Assembly: GCF_000519205.1 (NCBI RefSeq)
Contig: NZ_JAFB01000033.1
Location: 1 to 64,000, forward strand
From: Amycolatopsis taiwanensis DSM 45107
GTDB taxonomy: Bacteria > Actinomycetota > Actinomycetes > Mycobacteriales > Pseudonocardiaceae
DNA length: 64,000 nucleotides
Direction of reading: 5' to 3'
The notes under the pieces were generated by a model. It was not told the DNA's origin. It did no database searches and saw nothing but the letters and a program-made list of their open reading frames with translations. Shown here in pieces: positions 18,631-26,785 of the stretch (its first letter is position 1; every line of letters starts with the position of its first letter). Both the position numbers and the translations under genes were made by a program.

Positions 18631-20229
18631 ATGTCACCGGAGTATGACGCCGTCGTGATCGGCGCCGGATTCACCGGGCTTTACGCCCTCTACCGCCTGC
18701 GCGAGCTCGGGATGCGCATCAAGGGGTACGAAGCCGGGGAGGGGCCGGGCGGCACGTGGTACTGGAACCGCTATCCCGGCGCGCAGGTCGACATCGAAAG
18801 TCTGACGTACTCGTACTCCTTCGACGAGGACCTGCAGCAGGAATGGCATTGGCCGGAGGACTTCTCGAAGCAGAAGGACTTGGAGGCGTACGCGAACCAC
18901 GTCGCCGACCGGTTCGACCTCCGCAAGCTCATCCAGTTCGAGACCAGGGTCGACCGGCTCCGTTTCGACGAGGACGAGGACCTGTGGCATGTCCATACGG
19001 ATGCCGGCGACCACGTGACAGCGCGGTACGTCATCGCGGCGACCGGAAGCCTCAACGCGACGAACATCCCGGAATTCAAGGGGCGCGAATCCTTCGCGGG
19101 GGAGTCGTATCACACCGCGCAGTGGCCGAAAGAACGCGTCGAATTCGCGGGCAAGCGGGTCGGCGTGATCGGCACCGGATCATCCGGCGTACAGATCATC
19201 CCGGAGATAGCGAAGGAAGCCGCCCACCTCACCGTCTTCCAGCGCACGGCGAACTTCAGCATGCCGTCGCGGAACCGGCCGATGGATCCGGAGTTCGAAC
19301 GGGAGTACAAAAAGAACTATCGCGCGTATCGGGAGAAGGCGGCGTCGGACCGGTCGGCGGTGGTGCCGCACATCGAGCGCGACCGATCGGTGTTCGACGT
19401 CGGCGAGGAGGAGCGAGAGCGGATCCTGAACGAAGCTTGGGCGGCCAGGAGTGGTTTCCGCTTCATCAGGTCGTTCAACGATGTCCTCACCGACGCGGCC
19501 GCGAACGAGGTTCTCGCGGAGTTCGTGCGTAACAAGATCCGCCAGACGGTGCGGGACCCGGAGGTGGCGGAACTGCTGTGCCCGAAGACCCATCCACTCG
19601 GGACCAAGCGCCCGCTGCTGGACGACGGATACTACGAGACCTTCAACCGGGACAACGTGGAACTGGTCGATGTCCGCACCAACCCGATCGTGGAGATCAC
19701 GCCGGCCGGCCTGCGCACGACCGCGCACGAGTACGAACTGGACATGCTGGTCTACGCGACCGGCTTCGACGCGATGACCGGAGCGCTGACCAGGATGACC
19801 GTCACCGGAGTGGGCGGAGGGGACCTCCGGGACAAGTGGGCGCACGGGCCGGCCAACTATCTCGGTCTCGTCATCGCCGGGTTCCCGAACCTGTTCATGG
19901 TGCACGGGCCGGGTAGCCCGTCGGTGCTCGCACAGATGATCACAACCGGGGAATGGCAGGTCGACTGGATCGGCGACCGCCTGAAGTACCTGCGTGACAA
20001 CGGTTACCGGCGAATCGAGGCCACGGCCGATGCGGAAGCGGCATGGGGACAGGAGACCAAAGCGATAGCCGACGCGACCCTGTTCCCGCGGGCGGACTCC
20101 TGGTACGTCGGTGCGAACATTCCGGGGAAGCCGCGAGTGTTCATGGTCTACATCGGTGGCTTCCCCGCTTACAAGCAGCGTTGCGACGAGGTCGTAGCCG
20201 AGGGCTACCGTGGCTTCGCGTTGAGCTGA
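18631..20229 (+). CDS. Baeyer-Villiger monooxygenase (type I, FAD/NADPH)
   Basis: The 532-residue protein has the FAD motif GAGFTGLYAL, the segment GGTWYWNRYPGAQVD typical of cyclohexanone-monooxygenase-like enzymes, and the exact Baeyer-Villiger fingerprint FAGESYHTAQWP at residues 155-166. The NADPH Rossmann motif GTGSSGVQII follows it. The enzyme inserts oxygen next to a ketone, turning a cyclic ketone into a lactone. It follows the SDR after 22 bases and is the last gene of the sulfotransferase-cysDN transcript, ending nine bases from a convergent hydrolase gene that could open the lactone. Confidence 0.92.
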   Translation: MSPEYDAVVIGAGFTGLYALYRLRELGMRIKGYEAGEGPGGTWYWNRYPGAQVDIESLTYSYSFDEDLQQEWHWPEDFSKQKDLEAYANHVADRFDLRKLIQFETRVDRLRFDEDEDLWHVHTDAGDHVTARYVIAATGSLNATNIPEFKGRESFAGESYHTAQWPKERVEFAGKRVGVIGTGSSGVQIIPEIAKEAAHLTVFQRTANFSMPSRNRPMDPEFEREYKKNYRAYREKAASDRSAVVPHIERDRSVFDVGEEERERILNEAWAARSGFRFIRSFNDVLTDAAANEVLAEFVRNKIRQTVRDPEVAELLCPKTHPLGTKRPLLDDGYYETFNRDNVELVDVRTNPIVEITPAGLRTTAHEYELDMLVYATGFDAMTGALTRMTVTGVGGGDLRDKWAHGPANYLGLVIAGFPNLFMVHGPGSPSVLAQMITTGEWQVDWIGDRLKYLRDNGYRRIEATADAEAAWGQETKAIADATLFPRADSWYVGANIPGKPRVFMVYIGGFPAYKQRCDEVVAEGYRGFALS

Positions 20230-20237
20230 GCCATCGG

Positions 20238-21185
20238 TTACCCGTTCTGGCGGAACGCCCGGGCCAGCGCCTGAACCAGATCGGCGTTCATGCGATCCGA
20301 AATCGCGGTGCCGAGCGCGACGCCGGACGATCCGTGGAAGGTACCCGGGTAGTGGTGAAGCTCGGTCGGCACGCCCGCCTGTATCAACCTTCTGGCGTAG
20401 TCGATGCCTTCGTCCCGAAGCGGGTCGAACTCGCAGGTCACCACGTATGCCGGTGGCAGGCCGCCCAGATCGTCAGCGCGGGCCGGCGCCGCGTAGGGTG
20501 ATGTGTCACCCTGATGGCCGTCGCCGAGATAGGCTTTCCAGCTCAGCACGGCGTTGTTGAATGTCCACAGCGGAGTGTCGACGTAGGTCTTCACCGACTC
20601 GGTGCTGAGGCTGTCGTCGAGTTCGGGAATATCCAGAACCTGGAAGCAAAGTCGCGGACCGTTGCGATCCCGCGCGAGCAACGCGACCGCCGCGGCCAGG
20701 CCGCCGCCGGCGCTCTGCCCGCCGACCGCCAGGCGGTCGGCGTCGATGCCCAGCTCGCCGGCGTGTTCAGCGGTCCACAAGAGACCGGCGTAACAGTCCT
20801 CGACCGGCGCCGGAAACGGATGCTCCGGCGCCAGCCGGTATTCGACCAGGACTCCCACCGCATTGAGCTCATCCACAAGCTCCGCGACAGGGCGGAGGTC
20901 GCCGTCGGCGTCTCCGAGCACAAAGCCCCCGCCGTGGATCCAATACAGTGCCGGCGCGGGTGCTGTCGAGTCCTTCTTTTTGATGATGGTCAGCTCGACA
21001 TCGGGGGAACCGGCCGGCCCCGGCACGCGTCGCTTGCGGACGGACAGCGTGTCAGGAACGACGAATTGCGGCCTCAGCGCGCGCATCTGCACCAACAGGG
21101 CACGCGCCGCCGGGATATCGGAGATGTCGAGTTCCGGGAGGATATCGACGATGGGAACGAGTTCGGGATCGTAACGGTAGGCCAT
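20238..21185 (-). CDS. Alpha/beta hydrolase of the hormone-sensitive lipase family
   Basis: The 315-residue esterase has HGGGF (residues 84-88), the nucleophile motif GGQSAGG with Ser158, and a late DPLRDEGIDYA segment providing the acidic residue. This is the HSL or family IV esterase type, which hydrolyses short-chain esters and lactones. The ATG at 21185 was chosen because GGAGG lies five bases upstream; a GTG at 21191 is the alternative. It is convergent with the Baeyer-Villiger gene and divergent from the second sulfatase, whose promoter element it shares. Lactone opening after Baeyer-Villiger oxidation is a reasonable but unproven role. Confidence 0.82.
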   Translation of the reverse strand: MAYRYDPELVPIVDILPELDISDIPAARALLVQMRALRPQFVVPDTLSVRKRRVPGPAGSPDVELTIIKKKDSTAPAPALYWIHGGGFVLGDADGDLRPVAELVDELNAVGVLVEYRLAPEHPFPAPVEDCYAGLLWTAEHAGELGIDADRLAVGGQSAGGGLAAAVALLARDRNGPRLCFQVLDIPELDDSLSTESVKTYVDTPLWTFNNAVLSWKAYLGDGHQGDTSPYAAPARADDLGGLPPAYVVTCEFDPLRDEGIDYARRLIQAGVPTELHHYPGTFHGSSGVALGTAISDRMNADLVQALARAFRQNG

Positions 21186-21250
21186 CGACACCTCCGGTGG
21201 CGTGCGGGGACCCGATTATGGCCGAACGTCCGGGCCGCGCGTCCCGGCGG

Positions 21251-21265
21251 TCCCGCTGATCGGGA
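21251..21265. promoter_or_regulatory. Palindromic regulatory element, copy 4 (perfect TCCCG-N5-CGGGA)
   Basis: This is a perfect copy between the divergent esterase and second sulfatase genes. Its centre is about 50 bases upstream of the GTG start at 21308, which looks leaderless, so the element would sit at about -50 relative to transcription. That position would suit an activator. Confidence 0.6.
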
Positions 21266-21295
21266 TGGCCGGCCTGTTGCGCGTTCGTGGCTGCC

Positions 21296-21308
21296 TACCG
21301 TCACGGTG
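21296..21308 (+). promoter_or_regulatory. Probable -10 hexamer and leaderless start of the second sulfatase
   Basis: TACCGT at 21296-21301 fits the actinobacterial -10 pattern TANNNT. It ends six bases before the GTG at 21308, so transcription would begin at or next to the start codon. No Shine-Dalgarno sequence is present, which agrees with a leaderless message. Confidence 0.45.
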
Positions 21309-23494
21309 TGACCGAGCTTAGTCTTCCCCGCGGCCCCGTCGGCGCGCCGAACGTGGTCCTGGTGATGCTGGATGATGTGGGCTTCGGGGCGTCAGAGGTG
21401 TTCGGGGGGCCGGTTTCGACGCCCGCCGTGGCGCGGCTGGCGCAGGCGGGGTTGCGGTACACCCGGTTTCACACCACGGCGATTTGCTCACCGACCCGCG
21501 CATCGCTGCTGACCGGCCGTGACGCGCACGTGGCGGGCGTGGGCACGGTGATGAACACGTCGAACAGGTATCCGGGTTATCAGGGGATCATGCGAGACGA
21601 GACCGCGACGATCGCGACCGTGCTGCGCCAGAACGGTTACGCGACCGCCTGTTTCGGGAAATGGCACCTGGCGCCGCCGTGGGAGACCTCGCAACTGGGT
21701 CCGTTCGATCGATGGCCGACTGGCCGCGGGTTCGACACGTTCTACGGGTTCCTCGGTGGGGAAACCGATCAGTTCGAGCCGACGTTGTATTCCGGCACGA
21801 CCCCGGTGACCCGGCCCGACGAGGAAAGTTATCACCTCACCGAGGACCTGGTGGATCGGTCGATTCGGTGGGTGCGGATGCAGCATTCGTTGACCCCGGA
21901 TCGACCGTTTCTGCTCTACCTGGCGCCGGGCGCGACGCATGCTCCGTTACAGGTGCCGCGGCCGTTCCGGGACAAGTACCGGGGCCGGTTCGCGCGGGGC
22001 TGGGACGTGATGCGGGCGGAGATCCTCCGACGGCAGAAGGCGCTGGGGGTGGTGCCGCCCGAAACCGAATTGACGCCGAGGCCGGATGCGTTGCCGGCTT
22101 GGGAGTCCCTGGACGCGGATCGCCGGCGGGTGGCGGAGCGGTTGATGGAAGCCTATGCGGGGTTCCTGGAACATACCGACGTTCAGATCGACCGCTTTGT
22201 CCGGGCATTGCAGGATGACGGGTTGTTTGACAACACGCTGTTTTGCTACATCGTGGGCGACAATGGCAGCAGTGCGGAAGCCGGCATCGACGGCAGCATC
22301 AACTACCTGGGCGCACTGCAGGGCATGCCGGAGTCGCTGCAGCAGCAACTCGACGCACTGGATGAGATCGGCGACCCGCAGACCTATCCGCAATACCCCG
22401 CTGGCTGGGCGTGGGCGATGTGCTCGCCGTTTCAATGGGTCAAGCAGGTGGCGTCGCACTTCGGCGGTACCCGCAATCCGATGGTGCTGTCCTGGCCGGC
22501 TCGCATCGCCGGATCCGGCGGTATCCGGACCCAGTTCTGCCATGTCAACGACCTGGTGCCGACCATCCTGCAGGCCGCCGGCATCGAGGCGCCGAGCGTG
22601 GTCAACGGGGTGGAGCAGGAACCGATGGACGGGGTGAGCCTGGCCTACACCTTCGACGATGAAGACGCCCCGGAACGGCACACCACGCAGTACTTCGAGG
22701 TGTTCGGGCATCGCTCGGTCTACCACCACGGATGGATCGCGTCCGCGTTTCATCGCGCGGGGATGCCGTGGACCGTGGGGCTGCCTCCGGTCGACGCACC
22801 TTTTGACGACGACGTCTGGGAGTTGTACGACACGACGCGGGACTTCAGCCAGGCCCACGACCTCGCCCCGCAGGAGCCGGACAAGCTGGCCCAACTGCAG
22901 GAGGTGTTCGCCGAGGAGGCGGCCAGGGTGCACATCCTGCCGCTACGCGACGCACGGGTACACCGCACCCCGATGCCGAACCTCGCCGCCGCCCGTACCG
23001 AGCTGACCTACTATCCGGGCGCCGTCGGTATCCCCGAGACCAACGGCCCGGCGTTGTGCGGGCGGTCCTGGACGATACGGGCGCATCTCGGCGTCGGGCA
23101 GCGCGGCGCGGCGGGTGTCCTGGCCACGATGGGTGGCCGGCATGGCGGTTTCGCGCTGTACCTGACGAGCGAGGGCAGGCCGGAATTCGTCTACCGGGCG
23201 TTCGAGACCGGCACCGTGGAGCTTGCGGGGAAGCGCCCGCTGACCGTCGGTGAACACGTGGTGGAGGTGGACCTCGACTACGACGGCGGCGGACGAGGCC
23301 GGGGAGCGTGGATCACGCTGCGGGTCGACGGCGCGGAACTGGGCAGGGACCGGACCGAGCGCACCCCGCGCGGGTTCTTCTCCATCGACGAGACCTTCGA
23401 TGTCGGCGCCACCACGGGCTCACCGGTCGGGAACTTCCCCCGCGTCTTCCCGTTCACCGGCGAACTGCACAAGGTCGAGTTCGTCCTTGGTTGA
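21308..23494 (+). CDS. Arylsulfatase, formylglycine type, second copy
   Basis: The 728-residue enzyme has LDDVGFG (Asp22, Asp23) and ICSPTRASLLTGR, in which Cys60 is the formylglycine precursor. The late regions YFEVFGHRSVYHHGW and the beta-rich tail match AtsA-type sulfatases. It is only distantly similar to the 6074 enzyme and lacks its 30-residue N-terminal lead. There is no signal peptide. GTG at 21308 was chosen over GTG 21287 because of the leaderless promoter geometry. An SDR gene follows after 15 bases with an AGGAGG site, so desulfation and oxidation of the freed hydroxyl are probably coupled. Confidence 0.85.
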   Translation: MTELSLPRGPVGAPNVVLVMLDDVGFGASEVFGGPVSTPAVARLAQAGLRYTRFHTTAICSPTRASLLTGRDAHVAGVGTVMNTSNRYPGYQGIMRDETATIATVLRQNGYATACFGKWHLAPPWETSQLGPFDRWPTGRGFDTFYGFLGGETDQFEPTLYSGTTPVTRPDEESYHLTEDLVDRSIRWVRMQHSLTPDRPFLLYLAPGATHAPLQVPRPFRDKYRGRFARGWDVMRAEILRRQKALGVVPPETELTPRPDALPAWESLDADRRRVAERLMEAYAGFLEHTDVQIDRFVRALQDDGLFDNTLFCYIVGDNGSSAEAGIDGSINYLGALQGMPESLQQQLDALDEIGDPQTYPQYPAGWAWAMCSPFQWVKQVASHFGGTRNPMVLSWPARIAGSGGIRTQFCHVNDLVPTILQAAGIEAPSVVNGVEQEPMDGVSLAYTFDDEDAPERHTTQYFEVFGHRSVYHHGWIASAFHRAGMPWTVGLPPVDAPFDDDVWELYDTTRDFSQAHDLAPQEPDKLAQLQEVFAEEAARVHILPLRDARVHRTPMPNLAAARTELTYYPGAVGIPETNGPALCGRSWTIRAHLGVGQRGAAGVLATMGGRHGGFALYLTSEGRPEFVYRAFETGTVELAGKRPLTVGEHVVEVDLDYDGGGRGRGAWITLRVDGAELGRDRTERTPRGFFSIDETFDVGATTGSPVGNFPRVFPFTGELHKVEFVLG

Positions 23495-23509
23495 CCGACA
23501 GGAGGCAAG

Positions 23510-24259
23510 GTGCACGGCAAGGTAGCGATCGTCACCGGCGCAGGGCAGGGCGTCGGCCAGGGCATTGCCCGCGCGCTGGCGACGGAGGGCGTCGATGTGG
23601 CCGTTCTCGGCCGCACCGCGAGCAAACTCGAATCCACCTGTGTCCAGTTGCGCGACAAAGGGGTCAAGGCGGAACCGTTCATCTGCGACGTGAGCGCGAC
23701 GGACGAGGTTCCCGGCATTGTCGCGGCGGTGGTGGACGCATTCGGTGGGCTCGACATCGTGGTCAACAATGCCTACCACGGGCGGCTGGGTCCGTTGTTG
23801 TCGCTGGACGACGATGGGTTCCAGCAGGGTTTTCGCAGCGGTCCATTCGCGACGTTCGCGTTCATGAAGGCCTGTCACCCTCATTTGGCGGCGCGCGGTG
23901 GAGGCAGCATCGTCAACCTGGTCACCTCCGCGATGATGCGGTGGGATCAGTCGAACTACGGTGCCTACGCGGCGGCGAAGGCCGCCGTGCAGTCCCTGAC
24001 GCGGACGGCGGCGGCGGAATGGGGCCGCGACGGGATTCGGGTGAACTGCATAGCACCGTTGGCGCTCTCCCCGGCGTTGAAAGGATGGTCGGAAGCCAAT
24101 CCCGAGGAAGCGGAGGAGTTTCTGCGGACGGTTCCTCTCGGCTATATCGGTGACTGCGAACGTGACATCGGGCGGGCCGTGGTGATGCTCGTCGGTGAGG
24201 ATGCCCGTTATCTCACCGGGGCGACGGTACCGCTGGACGGTGGGCAGGCCAGGTTCTGA
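23510..24259 (+). CDS. Short-chain dehydrogenase/reductase
   Basis: The 249-residue enzyme has TGAGQGVGQGIA, VVNNAYHG and the catalytic pair YAAAK. A GTG start sits after AGGAGGCAAG. It lies directly behind the second sulfatase in the same transcript, so oxidation of a hydroxyl exposed by desulfation is the likely role. Its stop is five bases from the convergent DUF1214 gene. Confidence 0.8.
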   Translation: MHGKVAIVTGAGQGVGQGIARALATEGVDVAVLGRTASKLESTCVQLRDKGVKAEPFICDVSATDEVPGIVAAVVDAFGGLDIVVNNAYHGRLGPLLSLDDDGFQQGFRSGPFATFAFMKACHPHLAARGGGSIVNLVTSAMMRWDQSNYGAYAAAKAAVQSLTRTAAAEWGRDGIRVNCIAPLALSPALKGWSEANPEEAEEFLRTVPLGYIGDCERDIGRAVVMLVGEDARYLTGATVPLDGGQARF

Positions 24260-24264
24260 TGCGG

Positions 24265-25332
24265 TCAGATCTTGATGACCTTGCAGCGGGGCAACGGGTG
24301 GTCTTTCGCCTTGACCCAGCGCATTAGCGCTGTCCCCTCCTGGTGGAATCCGGTGGTGATCCAGTTGCCGAACCCGGGGTTTTTCGCGGAGACCACGATG
24401 GTGAGCGTACCGTCGTCGTTGAGCTCACCGGTGTGGTTGTTGATGTAGGTGTTCATCCGGTCGTGGTCCAGCGACTCCATCCACCAGTTCTGCAGCACGA
24501 AGTTCCAGTATTCGCAGTCGGGGACGTCGGTCTCGATCACCCAGGCCTCGTCGTCGGCCAGCTTCCAGTAACCGTGCAGGTAGAAGATCGTGGGATCGCC
24601 GCCGGCCCGCTGGAAGAAGTCCTGGCCCCAGTCGGGCAGCTCGTTGGGGCGCTGCATGAACATCCGCGTCCAGCCGGCGAACGTCGACGCGGTGCCCTTG
24701 ACGAACTGGGTGGTGAGTTCGAGCTGGCGCGCGAACCGATCCGGATCGAGTGGCTCGGCGGCGCCGGGATCGTCCAGCAGCTCGATGCGCACTTCCGCCG
24801 GTGTCTCGGATTTCCTGTCCTGGAACGATTGTCGTCCGGTGATGTTCGTGGTGTCGTCCGCGAGCGGCAGCCAGGCGCCGCTGGCCGGTTTGTCCTTGCT
24901 CGCGATGAAGCTGAACCGGCCGTCCTCCTCGACCGGGATGTCGTCGCAGTGCAGTTCCCCGGTGGATGCCATGGTCCCGTCGATGTGGTAGCGGTTCGCC
25001 TTGGAGCCGAAGGTGAGCAGCGGCACCGTGCCGCGGGTTCCGCTGATCCGGTAACGATATTTGCCGGACACGGCGGCGCGCATGTAGATGTTGTCCGGAT
25101 TGTCCGCGCCGATCTTGCATTTCATGTTCGGGTCGAGCGCGTCGGTGAAGTAGGGATGCAACGGGTCGGCGTACTCGATCGAGTTCAGCGAGGCATAACG
25201 CAACAGCCGGGTGAGGTAGCGTACGCCTTCCGCCTGGTTACGCGCATCACGTGGCGCGGACTCGGAGAGCAGCACGTTCCCGGCTTCTCGCAGCCGGTCA
25301 CAGAACTCGTTCCACAGCTCGTTCGTGCTCAT
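24265..25332 (-). CDS. DUF1214-containing protein
   Basis: The 355-residue soluble protein contains ASTGELHCDDI, GFGNWITTGFHQEGTALMRW and RWVKAKDHPLPRCKV, patterns of the DUF1214 family; no biochemical role is established. Family members with DUF1254 partners are exported, but this one has no signal peptide and no DUF1254 region. Homologs occur in actinobacterial steroid-type clusters. The ATG at 25332 was chosen; the open frame upstream overlaps the promoter element and has no family resemblance. It is divergent from the luciferase-like gene. A noncatalytic or hydrolase-like role on a lipophilic substrate cannot be excluded. Confidence 0.7.
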   Translation of the reverse strand: MSTNELWNEFCDRLREAGNVLLSESAPRDARNQAEGVRYLTRLLRYASLNSIEYADPLHPYFTDALDPNMKCKIGADNPDNIYMRAAVSGKYRYRISGTRGTVPLLTFGSKANRYHIDGTMASTGELHCDDIPVEEDGRFSFIASKDKPASGAWLPLADDTTNITGRQSFQDRKSETPAEVRIELLDDPGAAEPLDPDRFARQLELTTQFVKGTASTFAGWTRMFMQRPNELPDWGQDFFQRAGGDPTIFYLHGYWKLADDEAWVIETDVPDCEYWNFVLQNWWMESLDHDRMNTYINNHTGELNDDGTLTIVVSAKNPGFGNWITTGFHQEGTALMRWVKAKDHPLPRCKVIKI

Positions 25333-25393
25333 CAACACCTCACCTTCCTCGCCCATCGACGCTAGGGCGGCGGCCGGGCGGTGTTCGCCGCCG

Positions 25394-25408
25394 TCTCGCT
25401 GATCGGGA
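25394..25408. promoter_or_regulatory. Palindromic regulatory element, copy 5 (TCTCG-N5-CGGGA)
   Basis: It lies between the divergent DUF1214 and luciferase-like genes and matches 9 of 10 fixed positions. The five central bases CTGAT are identical to those of copy 4, which extends the match beyond the palindrome itself. Confidence 0.55.
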
Positions 25409-25427
25409 TCACGGCGTGAGGTGGGTC

Positions 25428-25446
25428 CTACCTTGAGCCAAGGTAG
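25428..25446. promoter_or_regulatory. Perfect 8-bp inverted repeat overlapping a possible -10
   Basis: CTACCTTG and CAAGGTAG flank the three bases AGC. The left arm contains TACCTT, a possible -10 hexamer for the luciferase-like gene whose ATG lies at 25478. The overlap suggests an operator for a repressor, although a short RNA hairpin in the leader is also possible. Confidence 0.45.
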
Positions 25447-25477
25447 CGCCGGGTACTCCAGGAACGGGGGTCGAACC

Positions 25478-26350
25478 ATGAAGTGGGCCTTGTCCGGCGC
25501 CATGATCGATGCGGGCCAGCTGATCGAGCTGGCCAAGGTCGCGGAGGACGCCGGCTACCACAGCGTCGCGATGCCGGACTCGGTGTTCTACCCCGAGCAC
25601 GTCTCCGCGGACTATCCGTACACTTCGGACGGTAACCGCATGTGGCGGCCGGAAGTCCCGATGCCCGACCCGTTCATCGCGATAGCCGCGATGTCGTCGG
25701 TCACCCGGCGGTTGCGGTTCTCCACGAACGTGTTGAAGCTGCCACTACGAGACCCGTTGCTCACCGCCAAGCAGATCGCGACGATGGCGGTCATGTCGGT
25801 CAACCGGGTAGCCATCGGGGTCGGCCTGTCCTGGATCCCCGAAGAGTTCACCTTCACACGCACCGACATGCGCACGCGCGGGGCACGCACGGACGAGGCG
25901 GTCGAGATCATCAAGGCGGTCTGCGCGGGCCGGGGACCGGAATGGGTGGAGTACCACGGCAGGCACTACGACTTCGACCGGCTGATGATCAGCCCGGCGC
26001 CGGACACGCCGGTTCCGATCTACGTTGGCGGCCACACCGAGCCAGGACTGAAGCGGGCGGCGAGGCTCGGCGACGGCTGGATCTCGGTGAACACCACCGT
26101 GACACAGCTGACCGACGCGATCCGCCGGCTCACCGAGCTGCGTGCGGACTATGGCCGGTCGGACGTTCCCTTCGAGATCGACGTGGCTCCAACCGATGTC
26201 AGCGGCGTCGATGGTTACCGCGAGCTGGAGCGGGCGGGCGTGACGATCTGCCGGGTCGTCCCATGGCGGCTTTACGGCGCCGAACCGACCCTGCCGGCGC
26301 GGATCGACGCCGTGCGCCGCTTCGCGGATGAAGTGATCGCCAAGTTCTAA
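25478..26350 (+). CDS. Luciferase-like (LLM) F420-dependent-type oxidoreductase
   Basis: The 290-residue TIM-barrel protein has EDAGYHSVAMPDSVFYPEH near the N-terminus, GVGLSWIPEEF, and the conserved end of the cofactor pocket PVPIYVGGHTEPGLKRAARLGDGW (split here as PVPIYVGGHTEPGLKRAA and RLGDGW). This group uses F420 or flavin for oxidation or reduction of lipophilic substrates. The ATG follows GGGGG at eight bases. It is the last gene before the HNH-containing interruption and carries the shared promoter element upstream. Confidence 0.8.
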   Translation: MKWALSGAMIDAGQLIELAKVAEDAGYHSVAMPDSVFYPEHVSADYPYTSDGNRMWRPEVPMPDPFIAIAAMSSVTRRLRFSTNVLKLPLRDPLLTAKQIATMAVMSVNRVAIGVGLSWIPEEFTFTRTDMRTRGARTDEAVEIIKAVCAGRGPEWVEYHGRHYDFDRLMISPAPDTPVPIYVGGHTEPGLKRAARLGDGWISVNTTVTQLTDAIRRLTELRADYGRSDVPFEIDVAPTDVSGVDGYRELERAGVTICRVVPWRLYGAEPTLPARIDAVRRFADEVIAKF

Positions 26351-26784
26351 CCAGCCAGGTATTTGCTCGTTACGACTGTCCGGCCGGCGTCGTGACTGAC
26401 CGGACGGAACTTCGTTGAACTCGGTCAGCGGATCGAACGCCGGACAGCGATTAGATAATAACGCAGCTTTCGAGCCAATTTGTCGTACTGGTTCCTGAAA
26501 TTCTATGCCCTTCTGCCAGACCCAGTACCGGGCGGAACCAACTCGGTGGGGTACGGTCTCACCGCCGCCGAAGCCCTCAAGATCGACCACGCCCTGGTCA
26601 AGGCCGGACAGCTCGCCGCCGAAACACCCTGACCGAACCTCCGCAACCCGGCAACAGGCGGAAGCGCTGTCCGCTCGCGGTGCCGCGCTTCTGTCCTTTC
26701 TTGCGACTGCTTGCGTTGATCCTGCTCGGCAGATTAACCCGAACGTGTGTCGAACGTATGTCCTAAAGTTGATAGTATGGTGGC
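26351..26784. other. Intergenic stretch, possible terminator and short gene remnant
   Basis: GTCCGG at 26378-26383 and CCGGAC at 26400-26405 could form a weak hairpin after the luciferase-like gene. A short frame ending TAAEALKIDHALVKAGQLAA with a stop at 26630-26632 has coding-like composition but no start and no family I recognise. The rest is less GC-rich than its surroundings. No complete gene is seen. Confidence 0.4.
26740..26761 (+). repeat. Tandem 11-mer repeat upstream of the HNH gene
   Basis: CGAACGTGTGT at 26740-26750 and CGAACGTATGT at 26751-26761 are adjacent copies differing at one base. Both contain GAAC-N4-GT, which resembles half or degenerate LexA boxes. They sit just upstream of the probable -10 of the HNH gene. 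Confidence 0.45.
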
Positions 26785-26785
26785 G
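26773..26785 (+). promoter_or_regulatory. Probable -10 hexamer and leaderless start of the first HNH gene
   Basis: TAGTAT at 26773-26778 is followed by six bases and then the GTG start at 26785, the same geometry as at 21296-21308. No ribosome-binding site precedes the start. Confidence 0.5.
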
